From Humibacillus sp. DSM 29435 (lineage in GTDB: Bacteria > Actinomycetota > Actinomycetes > Actinomycetales > Dermatophilaceae): DNA of 64,000 nt. The notes under the pieces are model-generated. The model had not been told where the DNA came from, searched no databases, and was given only the letters and a program-made list of their open reading frames with translations. Location of the stretch: assembly GCF_001758225.1 (NCBI RefSeq), contig NZ_MAST01000004.1, forward strand, positions 1-64,000, in the 5' to 3' direction. The first letter of the stretch is position 1. Each line of letters starts with the position of its first letter. Below are positions 25,384-33,836 of the stretch, in pieces. Made by a program: the position numbers and the translations under genes.

Positions 25384-25920
25384 TCAACGGATGATGAAGA
25401 CCGCCGCCACCACGAGCCCCACAACGACGAGGGCGCCGATCACGCCCAGCCCGACGTACAGCCCGATCTTCTGCTCGCGGCCCATCGCCTCCGACCAGCC
25501 GGCCTGCTTGGCCGCCGAACGAATGAGGTCGCGACCCTCACCCGCGTTGAAGGTGTAGTCGACCACCTTGCCCACGTCGCCGGTCTCAGCGTCGATCCCG
25601 AGCTCTTGATGCGACGAGAACTCGTAGACCCGGCCCTTCTGCACGCTCTTCTGTGCGCGCAGGGTCGGTGCAGACCCGAGCCCGGCGTTCCACTCGACGG
25701 TGTTGGCCACGTCGGTGATGGTCATCCGCTGTTTCGGCTCGTCAAGACGCACCTGGTAGGTGAAGACCCGGTCGATGTGGTTGACGCGAAGCAGGGTGTA
25801 CCAGGTCGCGTCCACCACATCGACCGTCAGGTCGAAACCGTAGGGCTGGTCGGCGACGGCGTAGGGCGAGCCCTCCGCGGCCATCCGCACCTGCGCCACA
25901 AGCTCTGCTGCTGAGGTCAC
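25384..25920 (-). CDS. C-terminally membrane-anchored hypothetical protein
   Basis: 178 residues from a GTG at 25920, behind GGGAG at good spacing; the frame upstream is not gene-like. The first 140 residues form a soluble domain with many beta strands (FDLTVDVVDATWYTLLRVN, DRVFTYQVRLDEPKQRMTIT, QKGRVYEFSSHQELGIDAET), and residues 152-177 are a single membrane span ending in VFIIR. The tail-anchored arrangement puts the domain in the cytoplasm. I do not recognise the family. Divergent from the DUF3800 gene; the two share a 205-base intergenic region. Confidence 0.7.
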   Translation of the reverse strand: MTSAAELVAQVRMAAEGSPYAVADQPYGFDLTVDVVDATWYTLLRVNHIDRVFTYQVRLDEPKQRMTITDVANTVEWNAGLGSAPTLRAQKSVQKGRVYEFSSHQELGIDAETGDVGKVVDYTFNAGEGRDLIRSAAKQAGWSEAMGREQKIGLYVGLGVIGALVVVGLVVAAVFIIR

Positions 25921-26125
25921 GTCTGCTCCCTGAGTCTCGTCCGTCGGTTCGTCTGGCTGCCGCCCCGTGCTGCGTTCGGTGAGCGAGCCTAGCCGTTCGG
26001 CGTCGTTGACCGAGGGCGTCGGCCCCTTCGTGGATGCCGAAGTGGATGCCGTGACGCTCACCGGGCCCTGGCCTGGCGGCGGGGCTACGGCCGCCCGAAG
26101 CCGAGCCGGGGAGGGAGGATGGGGT

Positions 26126-26974
26126 GTGCCCTCCGCCGCGCAGACCCGTGTCGTGGAGATCGCCTGCGACGAGTCGGGCTCGGAAGGCGAGAAGCTCGTC
26201 GGCGGTAGCACCGACGTCTTCGCGCACGCCAGCGTCGTGCTCGACCGGGCCACCGCCCTGGCCTGCATCGAACGGGTGCGAGTCGACGCCCGGTCACCGG
26301 CCAATGAGATCAAGGCCAGTGTCATCCTGCGCCGGCAGAACCGCCGGGTGCTCGAGTGGCTGCTCGACCCGGCCGGGCCGCTGGCGGGCCGGGCCCATGT
26401 GCACCTCACCGAGAAGGCCTTCCACCTCACGGTCATGCTCGTAGGTCAGCTGGCTGTGTCGGGCGACCGTCGGCACACGGCACCGACGAAGGTTGCCGAG
26501 GGTCTGCACCGGGATGCCGCGCGGGTCGTGGGTGACCAGCGCTGGGGTGCGGTGCTGGCCGGCTTCAACGACTCCATCCGAGCCCTTCCCCGATCCGGTC
26601 GGTCGGTCGTGCTCGACCCGTTGGTTCCGGCCCTCGCCGCGGCCGTGGGCTACTGGGGCGCCGACGGCAGCCGGGTCCATGTCGTGCACGACGTGCAGGC
26701 GACTTTGACGCCTGACCGCATCCGGCACCTGAGGGTGCTGGTCGGCCCCGAGGCCGCAGAGCGGGTGACTGTGCGCTTCGTCGACTCGGTCGACGACCCA
26801 CGGGTGCAGATCGCCGACTTCGTGGCCGGCGCCGCCCGACGGATCGCCTCGGAGGCCATGGCAGGCCGTGCCGACGCCGGTCTGACCCGGCTGTTGCGGC
26901 CCTATGTCGACCGCACCTCGGTCTGGAGTGAGGGCGCCACCCGTCGGCTGCTGGTTCCGGCCGGCGAGGGCTGA
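26126..26974 (+). CDS. DUF3800-type protein
   Basis: 282 residues from a GTG at 26126 behind GGGAGG. Opens with VVEIACDESGSEGEKLVGGS, matching the D-E-S-G start of DUF3800 (an RNase H-like fold), and ends with VTVRFVDSVDDPRVQIADFV, the D..Q.ADf.a pattern of the same family. The three acidic positions suggest a metal-dependent nuclease-like active site. DUF3800 proteins sometimes accompany defence genes; here none is adjacent. Function unproven. Confidence 0.75.
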   Translation: MPSAAQTRVVEIACDESGSEGEKLVGGSTDVFAHASVVLDRATALACIERVRVDARSPANEIKASVILRRQNRRVLEWLLDPAGPLAGRAHVHLTEKAFHLTVMLVGQLAVSGDRRHTAPTKVAEGLHRDAARVVGDQRWGAVLAGFNDSIRALPRSGRSVVLDPLVPALAAAVGYWGADGSRVHVVHDVQATLTPDRIRHLRVLVGPEAAERVTVRFVDSVDDPRVQIADFVAGAARRIASEAMAGRADAGLTRLLRPYVDRTSVWSEGATRRLLVPAGEG

Positions 26975-27051
26975 GCGGATCCTGCGGCGCGGGCTTCTGT
27001 GGCGCGGGATCCGGCGACGCCGGAGCCGCGAGGCCCCGGCGCCACAGCATC

Positions 27052-28074
27052 TCAGCGGAGGGGTAGGCGGCTGATCCAGTACTCGGCGGTGTCGGGGGTG
27101 GGGGTACCGAACCGGGCGTTCACCGCGTAGAGATGACGACCGATGACGGTGGCTGTCGACGGCACATCGAGGCCGGGGTCGCTCAGTTCGCCGATCCAGG
27201 CTGCCGTCCAGCAACCCCGTGAGTGGCGCAGCCGCAGGGCGGCGACCGTCGACCCACCGGTGCCGCGCACGTTGTAGAGCAGCGAGCCGGAGCGCTCGAG
27301 CCCGTCGCCGGAGACGATGCCGGGGCCACCCGTAACGGGGATCTCCCGGGCGGCGCCGGTGTACCGGTTGACCTGCCACAGCCCGCCGACCCGACTGTTG
27401 TTGAGCACGAGCGAGTGGTCGGGAAGCTCACGGATACCGTTGGCGTTGAGGGCCGTTCCGTCGCCGGCGGGCCAGCCGCCGCGCAACGGCAGCACTACGA
27501 GGTCGCCTCGGGTGGGGTAGCCACGGCGACCGATCGGCACCGCCACGAGCCGGTCGACGTTGGAGTCGGTGACCCAGACACGGTTGCGCGTCACGACGAG
27601 GTCGTTGAGGAACACGCCGCCCGGGATGACGGTGTCACTGACCACCTTGCCGTTGTTGCCGTTGACGGCCCACACGTGGGCCACCTCGCCGACGTTGCCC
27701 ACGGCCCACACGAAGCCGGTTCGATCGTCGTGGAAGAGTCCCCGCAGGCTACGCCCCACGGCGCCCGCTAGCAGAGTGCGCTGAGCGCCGGTACGAACAT
27801 CGCCTGTGACGATGCGGCCGTCGGCGAGCGAGCCGACGTAGTAGGTGTTGCCGGGGCCGGAGGTGATGCCCTCCGGCCGGATGCCGTTCGGCAGCGGGAT
27901 GCGGGTCGTGGCCACGGCGGGCGACGCAGTGGCGGCAGTGGCGGCGGAGGCCGTGCTGGCGCTGGCGGCGGTCAGGGCCGCGACGGCACCGCCCGCGACG
28001 GAACCGAGCACGAGCCGGCGGGTTGGCGTGGTGAGCAAGGGCGCACGATCGTGCACGGGGGAGTGAGTGTCCAT
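27052..28074 (-). CDS. Tat-exported SMP-30/NHL-like beta-propeller protein
   Basis: 340 residues from ATG at 28074. The N-terminus holds a Tat-like signal (TPTRRLVLGSVAGGAVAALT: twin Arg, then a hydrophobic Ala/Gly/Val segment, then AXA-type cleavage near SASTASA). The mature part repeats propeller-type blades (IRPEGITSGPGNTYYVGSLA, GFVWAVGNVGEVAHVWAVNG, LVVTRNRVWVTDSNVDRL, IRELPDHSLVLNNSRVGGLW). This layout fits SMP-30/gluconolactonase or NHL-repeat proteins, which hydrolyse lactones or bind ligands. No metal ligands could be assigned. Likely outside the membrane, soluble. Substrate unknown. Confidence 0.8.
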   Translation of the reverse strand: MDTHSPVHDRAPLLTTPTRRLVLGSVAGGAVAALTAASASTASAATAATASPAVATTRIPLPNGIRPEGITSGPGNTYYVGSLADGRIVTGDVRTGAQRTLLAGAVGRSLRGLFHDDRTGFVWAVGNVGEVAHVWAVNGNNGKVVSDTVIPGGVFLNDLVVTRNRVWVTDSNVDRLVAVPIGRRGYPTRGDLVVLPLRGGWPAGDGTALNANGIRELPDHSLVLNNSRVGGLWQVNRYTGAAREIPVTGGPGIVSGDGLERSGSLLYNVRGTGGSTVAALRLRHSRGCWTAAWIGELSDPGLDVPSTATVIGRHLYAVNARFGTPTPDTAEYWISRLPLR

Positions 28075-28131
28075 CACCCATCCTGCGCACACGAGGTGTC
28101 TCCCGTCGACCGCTGCACGTTGTGCCGACGG

Positions 28132-28165
28132 CCGGATGCCGCTGGTTCCGCTCAGCGGCATCCGG
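28132..28165. terminator. Inverted repeat built from two CGGATGCCG copies
   Basis: CCGGATGCCGCTG - 8-base loop - CAGCGGCATCCGG, a perfect 13-bp stem. It lies just past the stop of the DUF2853 gene (minus strand) and before the Tat-protein gene, as a transcription terminator would. It is made of two oppositely oriented copies of the over-represented 9-mer discussed in the findings. No U-tract. Confidence 0.6.
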
Positions 28166-28202
28166 TGGGTTCGTTCGCGGCTAAGGCCGTCTGCTCAGAC
28201 GG

Positions 28203-28523
28203 TCAGCGGAAAAGGTCGAGCTTGCCGAACTTCTCAGCGAGAAGGTAGTAGACCGTCACCCGGTTCTTGGTGCGGTCCTCCTTGAGCGTCTCCTTGACCT
28301 CGGCCAGCGCGGCGTCGAGCTCGGCGTCAGAGCTGGTCAGGGCGAGCTTCTTCTTGAGGAAGCCGGCCTTGACGCGGTCGGTCTCCTTGCTGTCGCTGAA
28401 TGAGACCAGCGACGAGTCGCGCTTCTGCAGGGCGATGCCGCAGTGGCGCACGATTCCCTTGATCGCGGCGTCATCAGCGTCGGGAACATACTTCTTCACG
28501 TCTGCTGCCCAGTCTTCTGCCAT
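28203..28523 (-). CDS. DUF2853-family protein
   Basis: 106 residues. It opens MAEDWAADVKKYVPDADDAA and carries LQKRDSSLVSFSDSKETDRV and LKEDRTKNRVTVYYLLAEKF, which match DUF2853 throughout its length. The family is small, acidic and helical, widespread in bacteria; no function is established. Start is supported by a purine-rich AGGAGG-like site upstream (CAACAGGAGGCTGGCAG on the minus strand). No operon partner. Confidence 0.88.
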   Translation of the reverse strand: MAEDWAADVKKYVPDADDAAIKGIVRHCGIALQKRDSSLVSFSDSKETDRVKAGFLKKKLALTSSDAELDAALAEVKETLKEDRTKNRVTVYYLLAEKFGKLDLFR

Positions 28524-28659
28524 CTGCCAGCCTCCTGTTGGTCGATCAGGTCAGGAGTGACGCTAGCCCCCTTCGGGACCCCTGCACAGGTTGAGATCCC
28601 CGCGTGTCCCGAGCGGTTGACGGATGGCTTGTGGAGCCGTGGCAAGGCCCGTCTCGGAA

Positions 28660-28940
28660 TGATGTGCTCGCCGAGTGGGGTCGGAGGCCACCAGCGCATC
28701 GCCGAGGGTGGTGCGCCAGTCGAGCACCTCGCGGCCGGAGCGCCGCCGCATGCAGGCCCCCGACGCGAGCAGCACCTTGAGGTGACCGCCCACCGAGCCC
28801 AGCGGCATCCGGTGACGGGGTAGTGGACGGCGTACCGGTGCGGGCTGTCCCAGCCGACCCAGGTGCAGGTTCCGGTTACGGGGACGAAGACCAGGTCGAC
28901 GCCACCCTCGATGACCCGCGAGGGCAGGTGTTCGGGTTGA
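28660..28940 (-). pseudogene. Remnant of ArsR/DUF5937-type regulator
   Basis: Two adjoining pieces of one family lie in different frames. Frame A (about 28924-28808) reads GGVDLVFVPVTGTCTWVGW and HRYAVHYPVTG, similar to the middle of DUF5937-type winged-helix regulators. Frame B (28808-28676) reads MPLGSVGGHLKVLLASG and RRRSGREVLDWRTTLGDALV, a winged helix recognition helix and wing. The 40-50 residues that normally lie between are missing and the N-terminal domain is absent, so the gene is broken. Assignment rests on pattern memory and would need a profile search. Confidence 0.5.
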
Positions 28941-29125
28941 ACGGCACCGGGCTGATGGTGGGTCAGGCAAGAGGAGGGGTGCTGGGCGGAGAGGCGGCCA
29001 CGGTGCTCGGCCACAAACTGGCGTCACGACCGCTGCGCACGCCGTGGTGGTCATGGTGCTCACGGCCGAATGGTCGATGTGGTGCGGCGGGCGCCCTCAC
29101 CACCACACCGATCGGTGGATGCAGG

Positions 29126-29698
29126 TCAAGACGCGTCGGGCTTCTGGTCGTAGGTGTCGACGCGCCACGAGCCGTCGACCTGGCTCAGCTGGTTCCAGCA
29201 GGCCGTTCGCTGCCCGACCTCGCCGAGGCTGGGGTCGAAAGCCCGCAACAGCGGGCGGTTGATCGCGTCGTGCGACACGAGGACTATGGGCCCACTCTCG
29301 GCTTCGGTGACCAACTCGAGAAACGCCGTCCTGGCTCGCGCGAACACCTCCTCAGCCGGCTCGACACCCGGGGCCGCGTCGACGCTGCCGAACTGTCGCT
29401 CGACCTCGGACTTGACCTCGCCCGTCCACGGCCCGTAGTCGCGGTCGTTGAGCCGCGCGTCAACTCTTGCCTCGACTCCCGCGCGTCGGGCGATCGCCGC
29501 CGCGGTGGCGACTGCCCGCAGCAGGGGACTCGAGTAGACGACCGTCGGTCGCATGTCGGCGAGCACGGCAGCCAGCCGCTCCGCTTCTGCGCGGCCTTCG
29601 TCGTCGAGTGTCGGGTTGCTGAGCCCGCGCAGCCGACCCCCCACGTTCAGCGCCGTTTGCCCGTGCCGAGCGAGATACACCCGCGTGACCAGTGCCAT
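29126..29698 (-). CDS. Histidine phosphatase family protein (phosphoglycerate-mutase-like)
   Basis: 190 residues from ATG at 29698. The catalytic RHG is in VYLARHGQTALNVGGRLRGL; the second Arg in TVVYSSPLLRAVATAAAIA; the catalytic Glu/Asp region in LNDRDYGPWTGEVKSEVE; and the closing His in GPIVLVSHDAINRPLL. This is the broad-specificity phosphatase/cobC/PGM-like branch. It lies downstream of the universal-stress gene on the same strand with a 197-base gap, so it is probably outside the fluoride unit. The substrate cannot be stated from sequence. Confidence 0.92.
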   Translation of the reverse strand: MALVTRVYLARHGQTALNVGGRLRGLSNPTLDDEGRAEAERLAAVLADMRPTVVYSSPLLRAVATAAAIARRAGVEARVDARLNDRDYGPWTGEVKSEVERQFGSVDAAPGVEPAEEVFARARTAFLELVTEAESGPIVLVSHDAINRPLLRAFDPSLGEVGQRTACWNQLSQVDGSWRVDTYDQKPDAS

Positions 29699-29895
29699 CA
29701 GCCATCCTCCGTTCGCGGGGCCGGTCCACGGGCATCGGACTCACACCAGGCCGACCCGTTCGCCGATCACCCTTTTGACGACCCCGGCGACCGTCAATGC
29801 CGATACCCGCATCAGTCTGGATTCGCATGCCCGTGGAGGGTATGCGTCGTCGAGTACGCCGTCTTCGGGTCAGGGTCGCGGGTTGTGAATAGTGT

Positions 29896-30438
29896 TCAGT
29901 CCCAGGGAGCGTGGCCTTCCCAGTCGACGACTTCGAGGGGAACCACGAGCACGGGTCGGTGTTGGTGGTGGGCGAGCTGGACGGAGATCGACTCCCTGAC
30001 GAAGTCGCGGATGTGGTGGTGGTGGCCCTGATGGGTGGCGACGACGAAGGCGGCTGCGTCGACGGCGCGGGCCAGGTGGGTGAGGGATCGGTCGACGCGG
30101 CCGGCGAGGTAGCGAAACTCCCAGGGCTGGTCCTGTCCGTGCATGGAGGTTGCGACTTCCCGGGTGAGGTTGGCGGCCACGTCTTCCCAGTCGTCGTCGG
30201 CGTCGGGGTCGATGGAGGCGTGGCGCACGGTCCCGTCGGGGAACTCGTCGACGGTGTAGCGGGAGGGGTCGACGTAGGCGAAGTAGAGCGTGGGGGCTCC
30301 GATGGCGCGGGCTAGGGATGTCGCTGCGGCCGCAACGACATCGGGCTGGTGCGGTACGACCGAGACGACGAGGGGATGCCCGGCGAAGTCAGTCAGGCGC
30401 GACGCGTGCGGTTGCGGCGGAGTGTGGTTTCGGGCCAT
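29896..30438 (-). CDS. Universal stress protein (UspA family), riboswitch-controlled
   Basis: 180 residues from ATG at 30438, behind GGGAG. A single Usp domain: HPLVVSVVPHQPDVVAAAAT, APTLYFAYVDPSRYTVDEF, AVDAAAFVVATHQGHHHHI and the closing VQLAHHQHRPVLVVPLEVVD. The usual ATP-binding GxxGx9GS motif is altered (ATHQGHHHH...SISVQLAHH), so ATP binding is uncertain. The leader contains a complete fluoride aptamer at 30490-30562 with a competing hairpin. Usp genes are among those known to be controlled by fluoride riboswitches, so this gene likely helps the cell cope with fluoride. Confidence 0.88.
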   Translation of the reverse strand: MARNHTPPQPHASRLTDFAGHPLVVSVVPHQPDVVAAAATSLARAIGAPTLYFAYVDPSRYTVDEFPDGTVRHASIDPDADDDWEDVAANLTREVATSMHGQDQPWEFRYLAGRVDRSLTHLARAVDAAAFVVATHQGHHHHIRDFVRESISVQLAHHQHRPVLVVPLEVVDWEGHAPWD

Positions 30439-30471
30439 TGGTGTGCTCCCGGCAGTTGCGGACGAGCGCCA

Positions 30472-30562
30472 GTTCCTGCCCGTCCCAGACGAGTCAGGAA
30501 CCATCAGCCGAGGTGGCAGTTTGGGGGTGAGGCTCTCACACCCTGGCGGGATCCATCGCCGT
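30472..30562 (-). promoter_or_regulatory. Fluoride riboswitch (crcB motif) 1, upstream of universal stress gene
   Basis: On the minus strand the aptamer reads GGCGATGGATCCCGCC, then a variable stem, AAACTGCC and GGCTGATGGTTCC, the conserved order of the fluoride aptamer (30490-30562). P1 pairs GGATCC with GGTTCC; the GGCG/CGCC pseudoknot is complementary. Downstream, GTTCCTG/CAGGAAC plus CTCGTC/GACGGG build a long hairpin (30472-30501) that includes the 3' strand of P1, so it can form only when the aptamer is open: a plausible OFF state. Fluoride would favour expression. Confidence 0.92.
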
Positions 30563-30594
30563 CTCCGACATTACCGGGCCAGGCCCTGCCGCGG

Positions 30595-32199
30595 CTACCG
30601 TGTGGGTTCGGAAGCGTCGGGGGCGGCCGTGACGACCGAGGGTGGTAGCGGCGGGGGGGTGGGGGCGTCGCTGAACACGGCGCGGTAGATGTCTTGTCCG
30701 TAGCTGGTCGGCAGGGGCGGGCCAGGGCCTAGCTGGAACGACCGGATGCCGTCTTCGGCGCGGTCAGCGCGCAGGAACACGGTCTCGGTGTCGTTCTTCT
30801 GCTCGTAGCGGTGGGCCAGGTCGTACATGTGGGTGACGACCACCATCCGGACACCGGACTCGCGCAGGGCGTCGATGACCTCAACAGCGATGTCGGAGCC
30901 TTCGCGTTCGTTGGTGGCACCGAACGACTCGTTGCACAGCAGCACGGAGCCGGCTCGGAGCCGGTCGACGATGCGGCTCATCCTGGCCAGCTCCTCGTCG
31001 AACTTGCCGCTGGTCATGCTCGCGTCCTCCTCCCTTCGGAAGTGGGCGAACACGGAATCGGCCAGTCCGGCGTCGAACCGTTCGGCGGGCACGAAGAGCC
31101 CGGCTCGCTGCAGCAGGTAGGCGATGCCGAGGCTGCGCAGGAAGGTCGACTTGCCGCCCTGGTTGGCGCCGGTGACGATGACCAGGGTGGCTGCCTGGGT
31201 GTCGAGGTCGTTTGCGACGACGGGGTGAGCGGTGCGTAGCGCGAGGCAGGGGTCGTAGAGCCCCCTCGCCACGATCTTCGCAGCGCCGGTCTCCAGGGTG
31301 GTCGGTACTACGGTGGTCGCGCCGAGCGCGTGGAGCTGGTCGTGCAGGTTGAGGGCTGCGACGTAGACGCCGATCTCGGTACGTAGCGCTGCGAAGTAGG
31401 ACAGTACGTGCTCGGCGGCTTGGGCCAGGTCGGCGGCGACGATGTCAAGGCCGTGGTCGCGGAGTCTCCCCAGGGCGTTGAAGCTGGACTGGTCGCGGTC
31501 GGGGATGGTGAACCCGTGGGTGGGCTTCTTCAGGATCGACTTGGTGAACAGGCCGGTCCGGTTCTCGGGGTTGGGTTCGCGCAGCACGTATCCCGTGCCT
31601 TGGTTGCCCGGCCCGAGGCGGGCGCTGAGCACGAACCCGTCACGGAAGTGCAGAGTCGAGAGTCGCTGCTCGACCTCGGCGAAGTAGTCGTCGCCCAGCT
31701 GGTCAGCCAGCTCGGTGAAGAAGCGGGTGAACCCCTCGGAGTGGAAGTCGCCGGCGTGCGCTTCACTCAGTGCGCGCAGCTCGCGCAGCCGGTCCAACAC
31801 CATCTCGATGACCTGGATGGAGCGGCTGAGCAGCCCCTCGCCGTGGTCACTGAAGAAGCTGTGCGAAATGGTGCGCTCACCGTCGAGGGCGGCGCAGGCT
31901 GTCGCGTAGAGGCCACGGATGACCTTGGGGTGGGCCAGGGCGTCGACGAGCACGTGCTGGCGGTAGGTGACCTCCTCGACGGTGAGCGGGCCGGCCAGGG
32001 TGACCTTGCGCACGGCGAGCAGCAGCACCTCGTCGTCGCCGGCCATGGCCGTCCACAGGGTGGCCAGGTCGAGGTCGTCGACCAGCTCCTCGGTGACCGG
32101 GTCGGACTGCCAGGCGAGCAGCTCGAGGGCCGACCGCCGGTTGCGGGGGATCTCGACCGGCTTGACGTCACGGTCGCGGAAGAGCAGGCGCGCCTTCAC
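30595..32199 (-). CDS. MutS-like ATPase, short subunit, copy 1
   Basis: 534 residues, GTG start overlapping the previous gene by 4 bases (GTGA). Residues 1-300 are helical, resembling MutS core/lever parts; the ATPase domain follows with Walker A VTGANQGGKSTFLRSLG (about residue 343) and Walker B SVLLCNESFGATNEREGSD (about 421), where the usual Asp-Glu is Asn-Glu, and MVVVTHMYDLAHRYEQ as a switch-type His. There is no mismatch-recognition domain I. With the long subunit it probably forms a heterodimer. Paralog of 45084-46625. Fluoride riboswitches are known before MutS-like genes; the biological task is unknown. Confidence 0.88.
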   Translation of the reverse strand: MKARLLFRDRDVKPVEIPRNRRSALELLAWQSDPVTEELVDDLDLATLWTAMAGDDEVLLLAVRKVTLAGPLTVEEVTYRQHVLVDALAHPKVIRGLYATACAALDGERTISHSFFSDHGEGLLSRSIQVIEMVLDRLRELRALSEAHAGDFHSEGFTRFFTELADQLGDDYFAEVEQRLSTLHFRDGFVLSARLGPGNQGTGYVLREPNPENRTGLFTKSILKKPTHGFTIPDRDQSSFNALGRLRDHGLDIVAADLAQAAEHVLSYFAALRTEIGVYVAALNLHDQLHALGATTVVPTTLETGAAKIVARGLYDPCLALRTAHPVVANDLDTQAATLVIVTGANQGGKSTFLRSLGIAYLLQRAGLFVPAERFDAGLADSVFAHFRREEDASMTSGKFDEELARMSRIVDRLRAGSVLLCNESFGATNEREGSDIAVEVIDALRESGVRMVVVTHMYDLAHRYEQKNDTETVFLRADRAEDGIRSFQLGPGPPLPTSYGQDIYRAVFSDAPTPPPLPPSVVTAAPDASEPTR

Positions 32200-33830
32200 G
32201 ACCGCACCCGCTGACCGAGCTGGTCGTGGGTCAGGCCGTACTTGTCTGCGATGGCCCGGGCGAAGGCTCGCCCGTCGGCCGCCCGTCGGGTTACCTGGTA
32301 GGTCCGCGTGGCGGGGTCGTCAGGGTCGACCGAACTGACCATGCTCACCGTGGACTCATCGAAGGTCGCAAGCTCGTCGAGGAAGGTGACGCACACCCCG
32401 AGGGCCCCCAGGTCGCTGATGCGCTGGAGCATGGCACGGGAGAGGAACAGGGCGTCGTGAACGGTCGTCGAGCTGAACATCTCGTTCATGACGATCAGAC
32501 TCGCGGAGGTCGCTCGGGCGAAGTCGTCGGAGAAGCGCTGCAGCTCCTCCTGGAGCTTTCCGGCCATGGCGGCCGGGTCCTCGCGGCGTTCGAAGTGGGT
32601 GTAGATCGCATCGGGCAGGAACAACCGCACATCCCGCCCAGGCACCGGGCAGCCCAGGGCGGCGAGGTGGTGCAGCTGTCCGACGGTGCGTGCCGTGGTG
32701 GTCTTGCCGCCGTTGTTGGGGCCGGTGATCACCAGGATGCGTTCGGCCCCTGACAGGCTCAGGTCGTTGGTGACCACCTGTTTCGCGGCGGCGACGAGCT
32801 GCACCGCGAGGGCGATGTCGAAGGTGGCACTGGCGTTCTCGCGTTTGTCACGGGTGCTGACAGCGGGCAGGTCGAAGCACAGCCCGGCCTCGCGCAGCGG
32901 TCGGATGAGGTCGAGGTAGGCCAGGTAGAAGTGGGCCTCGCGGTCGAAGGCGCCGACGAGGGGGTCGATGAACGAAGCGTGCTCGCGGGTGAACTCGTCC
33001 AGATCGGCGAACGGTTCGGGAAAGACCTGGGCTACCTGGTCCAGGATTCGGGCCTCGACCGGGTCCAGGCCCCCGTCGGTGCTGTAGTGCTCGGTCGCCG
33101 CATCGGTCGGATGCTGCTGGAAGCGCGCGAAGGTGCGGGCCACCTCCAGGCTGTAGTTGCGCTCCTCGTCGTACGGGCCGACGGTGACTCGGGCGCCGTG
33201 CAGCCACACGTCGTAACGGATCCCGTCCAGGGCGGTGCGCACCCGCGCGGCCTCCCCACGCATCCGCATGAACCCGTCAGACCTCGTGTAGGCGACCGCA
33301 GAGCTCAGCAGCCCTCGTAGCGCTCGCGACTCGGGGTGGCTGCCATCGAGATCAGTGACGAGGTGGGTCACGGCTTCGGCGTACACGAGGGCCGCCTCCA
33401 GGAACCAGCGAGCCTTCTCGTGACGGTGGTAGCGCTTGGACGCAAGGGTCAGCTTGTCGCGTACCCGCTCCATCGTGTCAGCGAAGTCGGTGACCGCAGC
33501 CAGCACGTTCTCGCGCCGCAGGTCGAGGAACACCTCCTGACGGTAGGTGACCAGGTCGACGTCGATCAGCGGGAGGCGGTAGTAGCCCTCCAAGCGGTAC
33601 TCGCCGCGACCCGCTACCAACGAGGCGACGACCTGGTCGAGGTTGAGGTCGCCGAAACAGGCCGGCTCGGGGAGGGCATCGAGGTCAGCCGGAGCGTCGG
33701 TAGGGCCGAACAGGATGCTGCGGAAGGGGATCGGAACATCACGCACACCACCGAGCGCCTGCTCTGGGATCTCCGGTAATGACCGATGCGCGCCTCTGCC
33801 CTGGTCTGACAGGAGATGGTCTTCTGGCAC
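32196..33830 (-). CDS. MutS-like ATPase, long subunit, copy 1
   Basis: 544 residues from GTG at 33830, behind GAGGAG at 5 bases; the frame continues upstream through the riboswitch but that part is untranslated. Layout: a helical N-terminal region (NLDQVVASLVAGRGEYRLEG, DLVTYRQEVFLDLRRENVLA), then Walker A ITGPNNGGKTTTARTVGQ (about residue 368) and Walker B SLIVMNEMFSSTTVHD (about 445), with Asn in place of the usual Asp. CVTFLDELATFDESTVSMVS follows. No MutS domain I. First gene of a two-gene operon with 30595-32199. The ribosome-binding site can be hidden in a leader hairpin (see riboswitch 2). Confidence 0.88.
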   Translation of the reverse strand: MPEDHLLSDQGRGAHRSLPEIPEQALGGVRDVPIPFRSILFGPTDAPADLDALPEPACFGDLNLDQVVASLVAGRGEYRLEGYYRLPLIDVDLVTYRQEVFLDLRRENVLAAVTDFADTMERVRDKLTLASKRYHRHEKARWFLEAALVYAEAVTHLVTDLDGSHPESRALRGLLSSAVAYTRSDGFMRMRGEAARVRTALDGIRYDVWLHGARVTVGPYDEERNYSLEVARTFARFQQHPTDAATEHYSTDGGLDPVEARILDQVAQVFPEPFADLDEFTREHASFIDPLVGAFDREAHFYLAYLDLIRPLREAGLCFDLPAVSTRDKRENASATFDIALAVQLVAAAKQVVTNDLSLSGAERILVITGPNNGGKTTTARTVGQLHHLAALGCPVPGRDVRLFLPDAIYTHFERREDPAAMAGKLQEELQRFSDDFARATSASLIVMNEMFSSTTVHDALFLSRAMLQRISDLGALGVCVTFLDELATFDESTVSMVSSVDPDDPATRTYQVTRRAADGRAFARAIADKYGLTHDQLGQRVRS

Positions 33831-33836
33831 TGGAAC

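Noticed and set aside
28563-29063. Intact 166-residue protein on the minus strand
   Set aside because: Only its last third resembles a winged helix; the front is Arg/Pro-rich junk and the matching domain continues in another frame, so it was called a pseudogene.
30595-33830. Classical mismatch repair MutS
   Set aside because: No domain I with the F-x-E mismatch motif, short length (about 540 against 850 residues), altered Walker B, and fluoride control.
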